Of a DNA stretch of 64,000 nucleotides, positions 19,760 through 28,181 are shown one piece after another (position 1 is the stretch's first letter; the number at the start of each line of letters is the position of its first letter). The notes below the pieces were generated by a model. It saw nothing but the letters and a program-made list of their open reading frames with translations, was not told the DNA's origin and did not search any database. The position numbers were made by a program, and so were the translations under genes. The stretch is taken from the NCBI RefSeq assembly GCF_009664975.1, contig NZ_WJXB01000001.1, forward strand, positions 248,001-312,000. Direction: 5' to 3'. The stretch is from Paenibacillus monticola (lineage in GTDB: Bacteria > Bacillota > Bacilli > Paenibacillales > Paenibacillaceae).

Positions 19760-20752
19760 GTGAGCATTAGAATAGGCAAGATCAGCTTTTGGCATGTCCA
19801 TGCCTGGGATTACACCAAGCAAGCTCAAGAGCATGAAGATACAGTGATGACTGCAGTCTGGGATGAAGATAGTGAACGTGGGAAAAAGGCGGCTGAGAGC
19901 CTGAATGTTCCTTTTTATGATTCCCTCCAAGAAATGCTAGCCCAAGTGGATGCCGTGATTGTAGATGCACCTACCAACCGGCATAAAGAGGTAATCATTG
20001 CGGCCGCCAAAGTAGGCAAACATATCTTCACGGAAAAGGTTATAGCTGCAACATTGCAGGATGTGAATGATATTATGGCAGTTGTTGCGGAGAACCAGGT
20101 CAAGCTGACCGTCTCCTTACCTCGTTTAAATAATGGGTATACCTTAACTATTCAGGATATTTTAAATCAAGGTTTGCTTGGCCAAATCACTTACGTTAGA
20201 GTTCGCTTGTCTCATGATGGGGCGATCGCCGATTGGTTGCCCGCTCATTTCTATAATCTGGAACAATGCCAGGGAGGCGCTTTAATTGATCTGGGCTGTC
20301 ACCCTATGTATCTGGCTAAACTCTTTTTAGGTCAAGCAGTAACGGGTGTAAGCGCCAACTTCGGCTATGTCACAGGTAAGGAAGTCGAAGATAATGCGGT
20401 TGTAACCTTGCATACGGACTCAGGGGCGATTGGCGTAGTGGAAGCGGGTTTTGTGAATAGTCATTCTCCATTTGCGATTGAGGTTCATGGAACCGAAGGT
20501 ACGCTTTTATTCGGAACACCAGAGCCGAAGCTGCTGCTCAGAACTAAGCTAGTACCGGAGACAGCGGATGTCTGGACTGAACAATCTCTGCTAAGCAATC
20601 GGGAGAGCGCCTTTCATCAATGGGTCAGCCATATCCAGAACCATACATTAGCTGTTGATAATATTGAAACCGCTGTTGAGCTTACTCGATTAATGGAGGC
20701 AGCGAATATCTCGGCCACTGAAGGTCGGATGGTTCGGTTGGCCCTTGAGTAG
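19760..20752 (+). CDS. Gfo/Idh/MocA-family oxidoreductase
   Basis: NAD(P)-dependent sugar or polyol dehydrogenase of 330 residues: N-terminal Rossmann domain (about 1-120) with TEKV in place of the usual EKP motif near residue 95, and the GFO_IDH_MocA C-terminal alpha/beta domain with GGALIDLGCHPMYLAKLF. The start is GTG with GGAGG upstream. It overlaps the following AraC gene by eight bases. The EKP-to-EKV change alters a residue that normally positions the nicotinamide; activity is likely but the substrate is unknown. Confidence 0.88.
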   Translation: MSIRIGKISFWHVHAWDYTKQAQEHEDTVMTAVWDEDSERGKKAAESLNVPFYDSLQEMLAQVDAVIVDAPTNRHKEVIIAAAKVGKHIFTEKVIAATLQDVNDIMAVVAENQVKLTVSLPRLNNGYTLTIQDILNQGLLGQITYVRVRLSHDGAIADWLPAHFYNLEQCQGGALIDLGCHPMYLAKLFLGQAVTGVSANFGYVTGKEVEDNAVVTLHTDSGAIGVVEAGFVNSHSPFAIEVHGTEGTLLFGTPEPKLLLRTKLVPETADVWTEQSLLSNRESAFHQWVSHIQNHTLAVDNIETAVELTRLMEAANISATEGRMVRLALE

Positions 20753-21683
20753 ATTTCCTTTCGAGGTCATGTTTGAGAAGCGGGATATTCTAGAAAGGTT
20801 GGATATTTCCATACTCTGGGGTCATTATGAGATCCGGGTGCTGAGATTCCATTTGACGTCTTTCCCGGCAGGCAGGAGCGTTGACTTCCATAATCATGCC
20901 GAGTTCGAATTTCATTTTATTCCACGAGGCAAGGGTAAGGTTATTCTTGATGGGCATATGTACCCCTTGTCTGAGGGAATGCTCTATTTGACGGGACCAG
21001 GCGTTGTACACTATCAGGAAGCTGACTCCGCAGAGTCCATGGACGAACTGTGCCTTCATGTCGATATTGCGGAAAAGCACCGGGAGAGCGTTGATCCTTG
21101 GGAGGTTGCTGAAGCAGATGAGGTCATTGGGAAACTTCGTGGACTGCCCTTGATTCCTGCACAAGACTATCATCAAGCTATGAAGTGCTTTTTGGAAGCG
21201 TATATCGCCTGTGACAGCAAGCTGATTGGATATTACACCTCTATTAAACAGCTGGTGATCAGTATTTTATTGAAGACTGCCAGAGCCTATGATACAGGTG
21301 GAATTCGTGCAGAAGCACCGGTCAGGGATATGTCAACTTATCGGTATGAGTATGCTTTGCAGTATATGGAGGCGAATCACTCGGCAGTGGTCACTATAGA
21401 GAATGTGGCGGAAAAGCTGCATATCAGCACTAGACAGCTGCAAAGAATTTTTAAACAGATCAATCCTGAACGACCGTTCAGCCGGGTGCTCGAGGACTTT
21501 CGCTTGCAGGCGGTATGCCACAGTCTGGAAGAGAACGCCTTCCCCCTTGAGCAAATTGCCGTATCAGCGGGGTTTACGAATGCGAATTACTTACATACTG
21601 TGTTTCGCAAGCGTCTGGGCATGACTCCAGCTACATTTCGCAACAAGCAGCAGCAAATAAAAAGTGAGGGTGAATTAAGATGA
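20745..21683 (+). CDS. AraC-family regulator with cupin-type sensor domain
   Basis: 312 residues. An N-terminal cupin (about 35-120, VDFHNHAEFEFHFIPRGKGK and MLYLTGPGVVHYQE) binds a small ligand; a C-terminal AraC HTH pair (about 205-305, VENV-like start TIENVAEKLHISTRQLQRIF; AVSAGFTNANYLHTVFRKRLG) binds DNA. TTG at 20745 is the likely coupled start, overlapping the previous gene by eight bases; ATG at 20769 is the alternative. It sits between two oxidoreductases with overlaps on both sides, so all three form one transcript. Confidence 0.88.
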   Translation: MSRFPFEVMFEKRDILERLDISILWGHYEIRVLRFHLTSFPAGRSVDFHNHAEFEFHFIPRGKGKVILDGHMYPLSEGMLYLTGPGVVHYQEADSAESMDELCLHVDIAEKHRESVDPWEVAEADEVIGKLRGLPLIPAQDYHQAMKCFLEAYIACDSKLIGYYTSIKQLVISILLKTARAYDTGGIRAEAPVRDMSTYRYEYALQYMEANHSAVVTIENVAEKLHISTRQLQRIFKQINPERPFSRVLEDFRLQAVCHSLEENAFPLEQIAVSAGFTNANYLHTVFRKRLGMTPATFRNKQQQIKSEGELR

Positions 21684-22765
21684 GCAAAGTATATCGTATA
21701 GGGATTATAGGCTGTGGCGGGATAGCAAACGGAAAGCATTTACCAAGTTTAAGCAAGCAGAAGAACGTTCAGCTTGTGGCGTTTTGCGACATTGTCGTGG
21801 AACGCGCTGAAGAAGCTGCGAAGAAGTATGGGGGCAATGAGGCCAGCATCTATGCAGATTATACAGAGCTGCTGCAGGATACTTCCATTGATATTGTGCA
21901 TGTGCTTACGCCTAATATCTCCCACGCAGAGATTTCAATTGCTGCATTGGAAGCGGGTAAGCATGTCATGTGCGAAAAACCGATGGCTAAGAGCGCTGCT
22001 GAGGCCAAAAGTATGGTTGAGGCTGCGAAACGTACAGGGAAGAAGCTAACGATTGGCTACAATAACCGCTTTAGAGAAGACAGCTTGTATCTGAAGAAGC
22101 TTTGTGAGGCTGGCGAGCTGGGATCTATCTATTTTGCCAAGGCACATGCGATCAGACGAAGAGCCGTGCCGACGTGGGGAGTCTTTCTCGATGAGGATAA
22201 GCAAGGTGGCGGCCCGTTAATTGATATTGGCACTCATGCGCTGGATCTAACGTTGTGGATGATGGATAACTATCGGCCAAAGGTTGTTCTGGGCACTACC
22301 CATCACGAGCTTTCGCAAAAAGAGAACGCCGCCAACGCCTGGGGACCTTGGGACCCCAAACAATTTACCGTGGAGGATTCGGCCTTCGGGATGATTGTCA
22401 TGGAGAATGGGGCGACCATTATGCTCGAATCCAGCTGGGCGCTTAATTCGCTTGATGTGGATGAAGCGAAATGCAGCTTAAGCGGGACTGCAGCAGGCGC
22501 TGATATGAAGAACGGACTGCGCATCAACGGAGAAGCACATAGTCGCTTATATACCAAAGAAATTGAACTTAGTGCGGGTGGCGTGGCCTTCTACGAGGGT
22601 CTCGAAGAAAGCGCCCCTGACATTGAGATGAGAAAATGGATTGAAGCTATAGAGCAGGACAAGGAACCTGTGGTAACTCCCGAACAGGCTTATGTCGTTT
22701 CGCAGATCTTGGAAGCCCTCTATGAATCTGCTCGCACAGGCAAGGCTGTTTATTTGAATGAATAG
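21680..22765 (+). CDS. Gfo/Idh/MocA-family oxidoreductase
   Basis: 361 residues. Rossmann motif GIIGCGGIANGKHLPSL at the N-terminus, canonical EKPMAKSAAEA (about residues 95-105) with the catalytic Lys, and the C-terminal GGGPLIDIGTHALDLTLWMM. ATGA overlap of four bases with the AraC gene. It probably works with the oxidoreductase at 19760 on the same carbohydrate or inositol-like substrate. The gene ends about 35 bases before the second copy of the 100-bp repeat. Confidence 0.92.
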   Translation: MSKVYRIGIIGCGGIANGKHLPSLSKQKNVQLVAFCDIVVERAEEAAKKYGGNEASIYADYTELLQDTSIDIVHVLTPNISHAEISIAALEAGKHVMCEKPMAKSAAEAKSMVEAAKRTGKKLTIGYNNRFREDSLYLKKLCEAGELGSIYFAKAHAIRRRAVPTWGVFLDEDKQGGGPLIDIGTHALDLTLWMMDNYRPKVVLGTTHHELSQKENAANAWGPWDPKQFTVEDSAFGMIVMENGATIMLESSWALNSLDVDEAKCSLSGTAAGADMKNGLRINGEAHSRLYTKEIELSAGGVAFYEGLEESAPDIEMRKWIEAIEQDKEPVVTPEQAYVVSQILEALYESARTGKAVYLNE

Positions 22766-22800
22766 TAATCTTTCGATAATTAAGCCAATTTTCATAGTGC

Positions 22801-22900
22801 CTTCATACTAGGTTAAGCTAAGGGGTATATATTAAACACATAACCCCCTTATAATATATATCTGGACCCTGCCGAACGTTGGCAGGGTCACTTTTTTTGA
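22801..22900 (+). repeat. 100-bp direct repeat, copy 2, with terminator
   Basis: Second copy of 19511-19610, offset exactly 3290 bases. The hairpin GACCCTGCC..GGCAGGGTC is perfect here, followed by T7. It ends the oxidoreductase/AraC transcript and abuts a different dispersed repeat at 22904. Confidence 0.9.
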
Positions 22901-22903
22901 AAT

Positions 22904-22999
22904 ATAAGAATTTATATGCTTCACGCAATAATTTATCCTTATATTTCTCGAAGAAGCGGGTGCCGCTCATAAAAGGACGGCGAAGCCGTTTCATCTTGT
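22904..22999. repeat. 95-bp dispersed intergenic repeat, copy A
   Basis: About 80 percent like 62422-62516 over its whole length: ATAAGAATTTATA.. start, a shared block TATATTTCTCGAAGAA in the middle and a second half that folds around GGACGGC. It has no coding potential. Confidence 0.8.
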
Positions 23000-23048
23000 C
23001 TAGACTCTTACCCAAACGAGTAACCTCAGAGGGGCGTAAATAAAACAC

Positions 23049-23079
23049 TTGCCTTAAAGTGCACTTTAAGGACTACAAT
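23049..23079 (+). promoter_or_regulatory. MerR-type promoter/operator of the aldo/keto reductase
   Basis: TTGCCT (23049-23054), a 19-base spacer, TACAAT (23074-23079). The spacer holds a perfect 20-base palindrome CCTTAAAGTGCACTTTAAGG (23052-23071). Over-long 19-base spacers with a central dyad mark MerR-activated promoters, and the dyad resembles the CTTAAAGT..ACTTTAAG sites of the AdhR/NmlR aldehyde-stress branch. Confidence 0.85.
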
Positions 23080-23140
23080 GTGCTTGTGAGGCCGGAAACA
23101 GCAAATACAATTCTGAGAAACGAAAGAGAGGTTATAGATA

Positions 23141-24082
23141 ATGGAAACTCGTAAACTGGGCAATAGTGAATTGATTGTTTCATCCATTGGTTTAGGTTTG
23201 ATGGGAATGTCTCCAGGGCTGTATGGTGAGACTAATGACGAGCATTCCATCCATACGATTCACCGTGCTTTGGAATTAGGGGTTACCTTGTTGGATACTG
23301 CAGATGTATATGGAAATGGGCATAATGAAGAGTTACTGGGTCAAGCTTTGAAAGGTCGCCGCGACCAGGCTGTAATAGCTACGAAGTTTGCTTTCGGACC
23401 TAATTTCCAAGGGATTAATGGTCATCCGGACTATGTGCGGAAATCAGTGGATGACAGCCTACGTCGCTTAGGTTTAGAATATATAGATCTTTATTACCAG
23501 CGCCGGGTTGATCCTAATGTTCCTATTGAAGATACAGTAGGTGCAATGGCTGAACTGGTTGCTGCCGGAAAGGTTCGTTACTTAGGCTTGTCCGAAGCAG
23601 ACGCCTCTACCATTCGCCGTGCCCATGCGATACATCCGATCTCTGCCTTGCAGACGGAATATTCGCTTTGGAGTCGAGACGTTGAGGATGACATACTGCC
23701 TGTTGTAAATGAACTGGGTATTACTTTTGTGGCGTACAGTCCATTAAGCCGAGGTTTTATTACGGGTGAGTTGCAAAAGTTTGAGGACTTCGCAGCGAAT
23801 GACATTCGCCGGCATTTACCGCGCTTCCAAGGTGAGAACTTCCAGAGAAATGTGGAACTGGTAAACAAGATCCAAGATATGGCTGCAGAAAAAAACGCTA
23901 CTGCTTCACAGCTAGCATTAGCTTGGGTCATGGCAAACGGTGCACTGCCCATTCCAGGAACAAAACGTGTGAAGTATTTGGAGGAAAATGCCGGAGCCGT
24001 TGAACTTAAATTAACTACTGAGGATTTAGCACGCTTAGAACTCGTTAATCCGAAAAATGCCGCGCATGGCGGTCGATATTAA
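23141..24082 (+). CDS. Aldo/keto reductase
   Basis: NADPH-dependent reductase of 313 residues with a TIM barrel. Catalytic tetrad residues are placed as usual: Asp in [11 protein letters not shown] (about 52), Tyr in the same motif (about 57), Lys in ATKFAF (about 83) and a position usually His in YYQRRVDP (about 124, here Gln-Arg). The C-terminus has the NADPH site [15 protein letters not shown]. The MerR-type promoter just upstream implies induction by an electrophile, probably an aldehyde. Confidence 0.92.
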   Translation: METRKLGNSELIVSSIGLGLMGMSPGLYGETNDEHSIHTIHRALELGVTLLDTADVYGNGHNEELLGQALKGRRDQAVIATKFAFGPNFQGINGHPDYVRKSVDDSLRRLGLEYIDLYYQRRVDPNVPIEDTVGAMAELVAAGKVRYLGLSEADASTIRRAHAIHPISALQTEYSLWSRDVEDDILPVVNELGITFVAYSPLSRGFITGELQKFEDFAANDIRRHLPRFQGENFQRNVELVNKIQDMAAEKNATASQLALAWVMANGALPIPGTKRVKYLEENAGAVELKLTTEDLARLELVNPKNAAHGGRY

Positions 24083-24116
24083 TAAAAGGGATATGTCATG
24101 AAAAATCACACAAATA

Positions 24117-24151
24117 TTGACAAACCACTGAGGCGAGTATATATTCTACTC
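24117..24151 (+). promoter_or_regulatory. hut operon promoter with dyad over the -10
   Basis: TTGACA (24117-24122), 17 bases, TATATT (24140-24145). A dyad GAGTA-N7-TACTC (24135-24151) covers the -10 and could be a repressor site. A weak cre-like sequence GGAAAGAGCGTTTCC lies at 24197-24211 in the leader. Confidence 0.75.
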
Positions 24152-24334
24152 AGCGATAGTTAGTTTTTAGTCAACAGAATGTAGCTGAGAAATTAGGGAA
24201 AGAGCGTTTCCTTGTTTCGGTTGCATTTTTTTTATGCCTATACGAGCAAGCACTTCATGAAACAATCGGCATACATTAACGTAAGCCCAGTCGCCCAGAC
24301 TAGACGGATTCCAAGAATAGAGGAGCGCTCCAAC

Positions 24335-24799
24335 ATGCAGGAAGCATCAGGTTCAACATCTTTTCCTATTGGTAAATTAGCTATTCTTCTGGCCGTTCTG
24401 CAGGAGCATGAATGGAAAAAGGTCGTGGAGCAGGAGTTAAAGTCTCAGGATTTCCGCTATACGATTGGCAGGGTGGGTGCTATGGACATGATTAAGGTGA
24501 TTGCGGCGATCGAAACGGCTGCGAAGAACAACAATATTATTGACAGTAATAAGTACCGGGAAGTGCATTCACTCTATCACGCTATTATTGAAGCTATTCA
24601 AAGTATCGGCCGTGGTGTCGTGCAATTCGGTGATATCTTGCGTACAGTAGGGCTCACTTTTGCCATAGTCAGGGGTAAGATGACCGGTGCAGTGGAGCAT
24701 GAAGGAGAATGGATTGCAGTGTGTGCTTATGGCACGATTGGCGCTCCCAAAAAGGGATTTGAGCATGAAGCCATTGGCTTTGGATTTAATCATATTTAG
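24335..24799 (+). CDS. hutP: Hut operon antiterminator HutP
   Basis: Histidine- and Mg2+-dependent RNA-binding protein that lets RNA polymerase pass the terminator before hutH. The 154-residue protein has the family blocks GRVGAMDMIKVIAAIETA, YREVHSLYHAIIEAI, LRTVGLTFAIVRG and the C-terminal WIAVCAYGTIGAPKKGFEHE..GFNHI. The start at 24335 is chosen by GAGGAG upstream and by family length; the frame is open further upstream but without support. The target RNA elements follow directly at 24848-24902. Confidence 0.93.
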   Translation: MQEASGSTSFPIGKLAILLAVLQEHEWKKVVEQELKSQDFRYTIGRVGAMDMIKVIAAIETAAKNNNIIDSNKYREVHSLYHAIIEAIQSIGRGVVQFGDILRTVGLTFAIVRGKMTGAVEHEGEWIAVCAYGTIGAPKKGFEHEAIGFGFNHI

Positions 24800-24847
24800 A
24801 AGGTATTTGCCTGGAGAAGCAGCCTTAACAAAGAATAAGCCGTAATT

Positions 24848-24902
24848 TAGTTTTTTAGTGATATAGAAGCCGGTACCTCTTATTAGGGTATGGGCTTTTT
24901 CT
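24848..24902 (+). promoter_or_regulatory. HutP target: three UAG triplets and intrinsic terminator
   Basis: TAG triplets at 24848, 24856 and 24864 are spaced exactly eight bases apart, just before a terminator stem AAGCC-GG-TACC (24867-24877) / GGGTA-TGGGCTT (24886-24897) with a T-run. HutP of Bacillus recognises regularly spaced NAG triplets at this very place, and the third triplet abuts the stem. With histidine, HutP binding should prevent stem formation. Confidence 0.8.
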
Positions 24903-24927
24903 ATTACTCGTAAAGCAGGTGAGGATC

Positions 24928-26472
24928 ATGTTGGAAATAGCCAATAACACAACCATTATCCATGGCCATTCATTAACAATAGAAGAGGTCGTTAAGGTAG
25001 CACGGTATTACAAAACTGTGGAGATCAGCGAGGAAAGCTGCCGCAAGGTCAATCACACTCGGAAGTATGTAGAGAAGCTGCTGTTGGAGAAAAAAGTAGT
25101 TTACGGCTTGACCACCGGCTTCGGTAAATTCAGCGATACGTATATCTCCCCTGAAGATACGAAGGTGCTGCAGCTTAACCTGATTCGCAGCCACTCCTGT
25201 GGCATTGGTGCCCCGTTCCCGGAGGAAGTGGTCCGCGCCATTCTGCTGTTAAGAGTGAATGCGTTGTCCCTCGGCTACTCCGGTATTCGTCTGGAGGTGA
25301 TTCAGCTGATGGTGGAAATGCTCAATCGGAACGTTGTGCCGGTAATCCCGGAAAAAGGCTCCTTGGGCGCAAGTGGTGACTTGGCTCCGTTATCACATAT
25401 GGTGCTGGTTCTGATTGGTGAAGGCGAAGCCTACTATCAGGGTGTTCGTATGCCGGGTGGGCAGGCCATGGCGAAGGCGGGCTTAGCGCCGATTGTTCTT
25501 GAGGCCAAGGAAGGCCTTGCCCTGATCAACGGAACGCAGGTTATGACTGCAGTCGGGACGATTGCTTGCTGGGATGCCATGAACCTGGCGAATTGGGCCG
25601 ATTGCACGGCTGCCTTAACTTGCGAAGCGTTGCGGGCTGTTCGGGATGCTTTTGACCCGGCCACACATGTTATCCGTCCTCATAAAGGTCAAAAAGAAGT
25701 GGCTGATAATATCCGTAATATGACGGTTGGCAGCAAGTTGATGACTGGGCAAGGAGAACTAAGGGTGCAGGATGCCTATTCCCTTCGTTGCATTCCGCAG
25801 GTGCACGGGGCCAGTCGGGATGCTTTAGCTTATATCGCCGAAAAGCTGTTGATTGAGATTAACTCGGCGACCGACAATCCGTTGATTTTTGCAGATGAGG
25901 AGCGGGTAATTTCAGGGGGCAACTTTCATGGTCAACCGATTGCGTTGCCGATGGATCATCTGTCCATAAGTGCAGCGGAATTGGCGAACATCGCTGAGCG
26001 AAGAATTGAACGGTTGGTCAATCCGCATCTGAATGAAGGGTTGCCTCCCTTTTTAACTAAGAATGGCGGACTGCAGTCGGGCTTTATGATTGCTCAATAT
26101 GCGGCGGCATCCGTCGTTTCGGAGAACAAATCACTTGCTCATCCGGCTAGTGTGGATTCTATTCCTTCTTCAGGGAATCAGGAAGATCATGTCAGCATGG
26201 GCACGATTGGAGCGCGTAAAGCGAAACAAATTGTGGATAATGCCTATGCCGTGCTAGCTATCGAGCTGTTGTGTGGAGCACAAGCCATCGACTTTCGTGA
26301 CCCGCAACTGTTGGGCAAAGGAACGAAGTGGCTGTATGAGCGCTGCCGGGAGTGGGTACCTTTTCTCGATGAGGATCGGGTGCTGTCTAATGATTTTGCG
26401 AAGATCGCAGATTGGATGAAAGAAGCGGGTGTGTTGGAGGAATTGTTCGTCATGGTTCCATTTCATTCTTAA
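24928..26472 (+). CDS. hutH: Histidine ammonia-lyase
   Basis: First enzyme of histidine breakdown: L-histidine to trans-urocanate and ammonia. 514 residues. The Ala148-Ser149-Gly150 triad in GSLGASGDLAPLSHM forms the MIO electrophile; the substrate-site YGLTTGFGKFSD and the QEDHVSMG block near residue 415 are present. The ATG at 24928 has GGTGAGG just upstream and is preferred over GTG at 24919. It is controlled by the antiterminator immediately before it. Confidence 0.97.
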   Translation: MLEIANNTTIIHGHSLTIEEVVKVARYYKTVEISEESCRKVNHTRKYVEKLLLEKKVVYGLTTGFGKFSDTYISPEDTKVLQLNLIRSHSCGIGAPFPEEVVRAILLLRVNALSLGYSGIRLEVIQLMVEMLNRNVVPVIPEKGSLGASGDLAPLSHMVLVLIGEGEAYYQGVRMPGGQAMAKAGLAPIVLEAKEGLALINGTQVMTAVGTIACWDAMNLANWADCTAALTCEALRAVRDAFDPATHVIRPHKGQKEVADNIRNMTVGSKLMTGQGELRVQDAYSLRCIPQVHGASRDALAYIAEKLLIEINSATDNPLIFADEERVISGGNFHGQPIALPMDHLSISAAELANIAERRIERLVNPHLNEGLPPFLTKNGGLQSGFMIAQYAAASVVSENKSLAHPASVDSIPSSGNQEDHVSMGTIGARKAKQIVDNAYAVLAIELLCGAQAIDFRDPQLLGKGTKWLYERCREWVPFLDEDRVLSNDFAKIADWMKEAGVLEELFVMVPFHS

Positions 26473-26500
26473 CTTATCCTAGAAGGGAGATCGTCAGATT

Positions 26501-28180
26501 ATGGGCTTAAATGCAGAGAGAGTGTACCGCGCTCCAAGAGGAAACCAGTTGAATACTAAAGGTTGGGTGCAGGAAGCTGCACTGCGTATGCTGATGAACA
26601 ACTTGGACCCAGAGGTAGCGGAGCATCCCGATCAACTGGTCGTTTACGGCGGAATCGGCAAAGCCGCCCGTAACTGGGAGAGCTTTGACGCTATTGTAAA
26701 CACGCTTAAAGTCTTAGAAGATAATGAAACTTTAATGATTCAATCCGGCAAACCGGTTGCCGTCTTCCGCACACATAAGGACGCGCCGCGCGTGTTATTG
26801 GCTAATTCCAATCTGGTGCCGGCCTGGGCGAATTGGGCCACCTTCCATGAGCTTGATCAAAAAGGGTTGATGATGTACGGGCAAATGACCGCAGGCAGCT
26901 GGATTTACATTGGGACTCAAGGGATTGTGCAAGGTACGTATGAGACATTCGCGGAGTGTGCGAAGCAGCATTTCGGAGGCAGTCTGCAGGGGACGATTAC
27001 GCTCAGCGCTGGATTAGGTGGGATGGGCGGTGCTCAGCCGTTAGCTGTAACTATGAATGAAGGTGTGTTTATCGGAATAGATGTAGATCAGACCCGTATT
27101 GAGAAGCGGATTCAGGCCCGATATTGCGACCTCATGGTTGAAACCCTGGAAGAGGCGATTACCCTAGCTGAAGCTGCCAAAAGCGAGGGCCGCCCGCTCT
27201 CCATCGGCTTGATTGGCAACGCCGCCGAATTGCTGCCACGGATGCTTGCCCGGGGTTTTGTTCCAGATATTCTGACCGATCAGACCTCGGCCCATGATCC
27301 ATTAAACGGTTATTTACCGGTAGGCTACACCGTGGAGGAAGGCAAACGATTGAGAGAAGAACATCCGGTAGAATACGTAAAGCTAGCTAAAAAAAGCATT
27401 GCCCGTCATGTGGAAGCGATGCTTACGTTCCAGAGTCTAGGAGCGGTCACCTTTGATTATGGCAACAATATTCGGCAGGTGGCTTACGACGAAGGAGTTG
27501 CGCAGGCCTTTAGCATTCCTGGCTTTGTTCCAGCCTATATTCGCCCGCAATTTTGTGAGGGCAAAGGGCCCTTCCGTTGGGTGGCCTTGTCGGGAGATCC
27601 GAACGATATCTATAAGACGGATGAAGCTATTCTCAGAGCATTCCCCGAGAATGCGGGCTTGCAGAAGTGGATTACTATGGCTCAGGAGAAAATCTCTTTT
27701 CAAGGGCTTCCGGCCCGTATTTGCTGGTTGGGTTATGGCGAAAGAGCCAAATTCGGCCGCATAATCAATGACATGGTCGCTACAGGCGAATTATCTGCGC
27801 CGATTGTCATCGGCAGGGATCACTTGGATGCAGGCTCCGTAGCCTCTCCGAACCGGGAGACCGAAGCCATGCAAGATGGCAGTGATGCCATCTCCGATTG
27901 GCCTCTTCTAAATGCTCTGGTAAATACAGCTGCGGGTGCCAGCTGGGTATCGCTTCACCATGGCGGTGGTGTAGGCATGGGGTATTCACAGCATGCCGGG
28001 ATGGTTGTTGTCGCAGATGGAACGAAGGACGCGGAGACCAGACTGGAACGGGTGTTGACGTCAGATCCGGGTATGGGTGTGATTCGTCATGCGGATGCAG
28101 GTTATGCGTTAGCCGTGGAAACGGCCCGACATCATGGAATAGTGATGCCTATGCTCGGCGATGCTGGGAAGGAGCTATAG
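26501..28180 (+). CDS. hutU: Urocanate hydratase
   Basis: Second step: urocanate to imidazolonepropionate, with tightly bound NAD+. 559 residues. Recognised by [19 protein letters not shown] at the N-terminus, [12 protein letters not shown], the NAD-binding [20 protein letters not shown] and [13 protein letters not shown] clear AGAAGGGAGA ribosome site precedes the ATG, 28 bases after hutH. Its last codons hold the ribosome site of hutI. Confidence 0.98.
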   Translation: MGLNAERVYRAPRGNQLNTKGWVQEAALRMLMNNLDPEVAEHPDQLVVYGGIGKAARNWESFDAIVNTLKVLEDNETLMIQSGKPVAVFRTHKDAPRVLLANSNLVPAWANWATFHELDQKGLMMYGQMTAGSWIYIGTQGIVQGTYETFAECAKQHFGGSLQGTITLSAGLGGMGGAQPLAVTMNEGVFIGIDVDQTRIEKRIQARYCDLMVETLEEAITLAEAAKSEGRPLSIGLIGNAAELLPRMLARGFVPDILTDQTSAHDPLNGYLPVGYTVEEGKRLREEHPVEYVKLAKKSIARHVEAMLTFQSLGAVTFDYGNNIRQVAYDEGVAQAFSIPGFVPAYIRPQFCEGKGPFRWVALSGDPNDIYKTDEAILRAFPENAGLQKWITMAQEKISFQGLPARICWLGYGERAKFGRIINDMVATGELSAPIVIGRDHLDAGSVASPNRETEAMQDGSDAISDWPLLNALVNTAAGASWVSLHHGGGVGMGYSQHAGMVVVADGTKDAETRLERVLTSDPGMGVIRHADAGYALAVETARHHGIVMPMLGDAGKEL

Positions 28181-28181
28181 G

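Noticed and set aside
24197..24211. cre (CcpA) site in the hut leader
   Set aside because: GGAAAGAGCGTTTCC has the symmetry and part of the core, but three consensus positions are wrong; mentioned only as a weak possibility.
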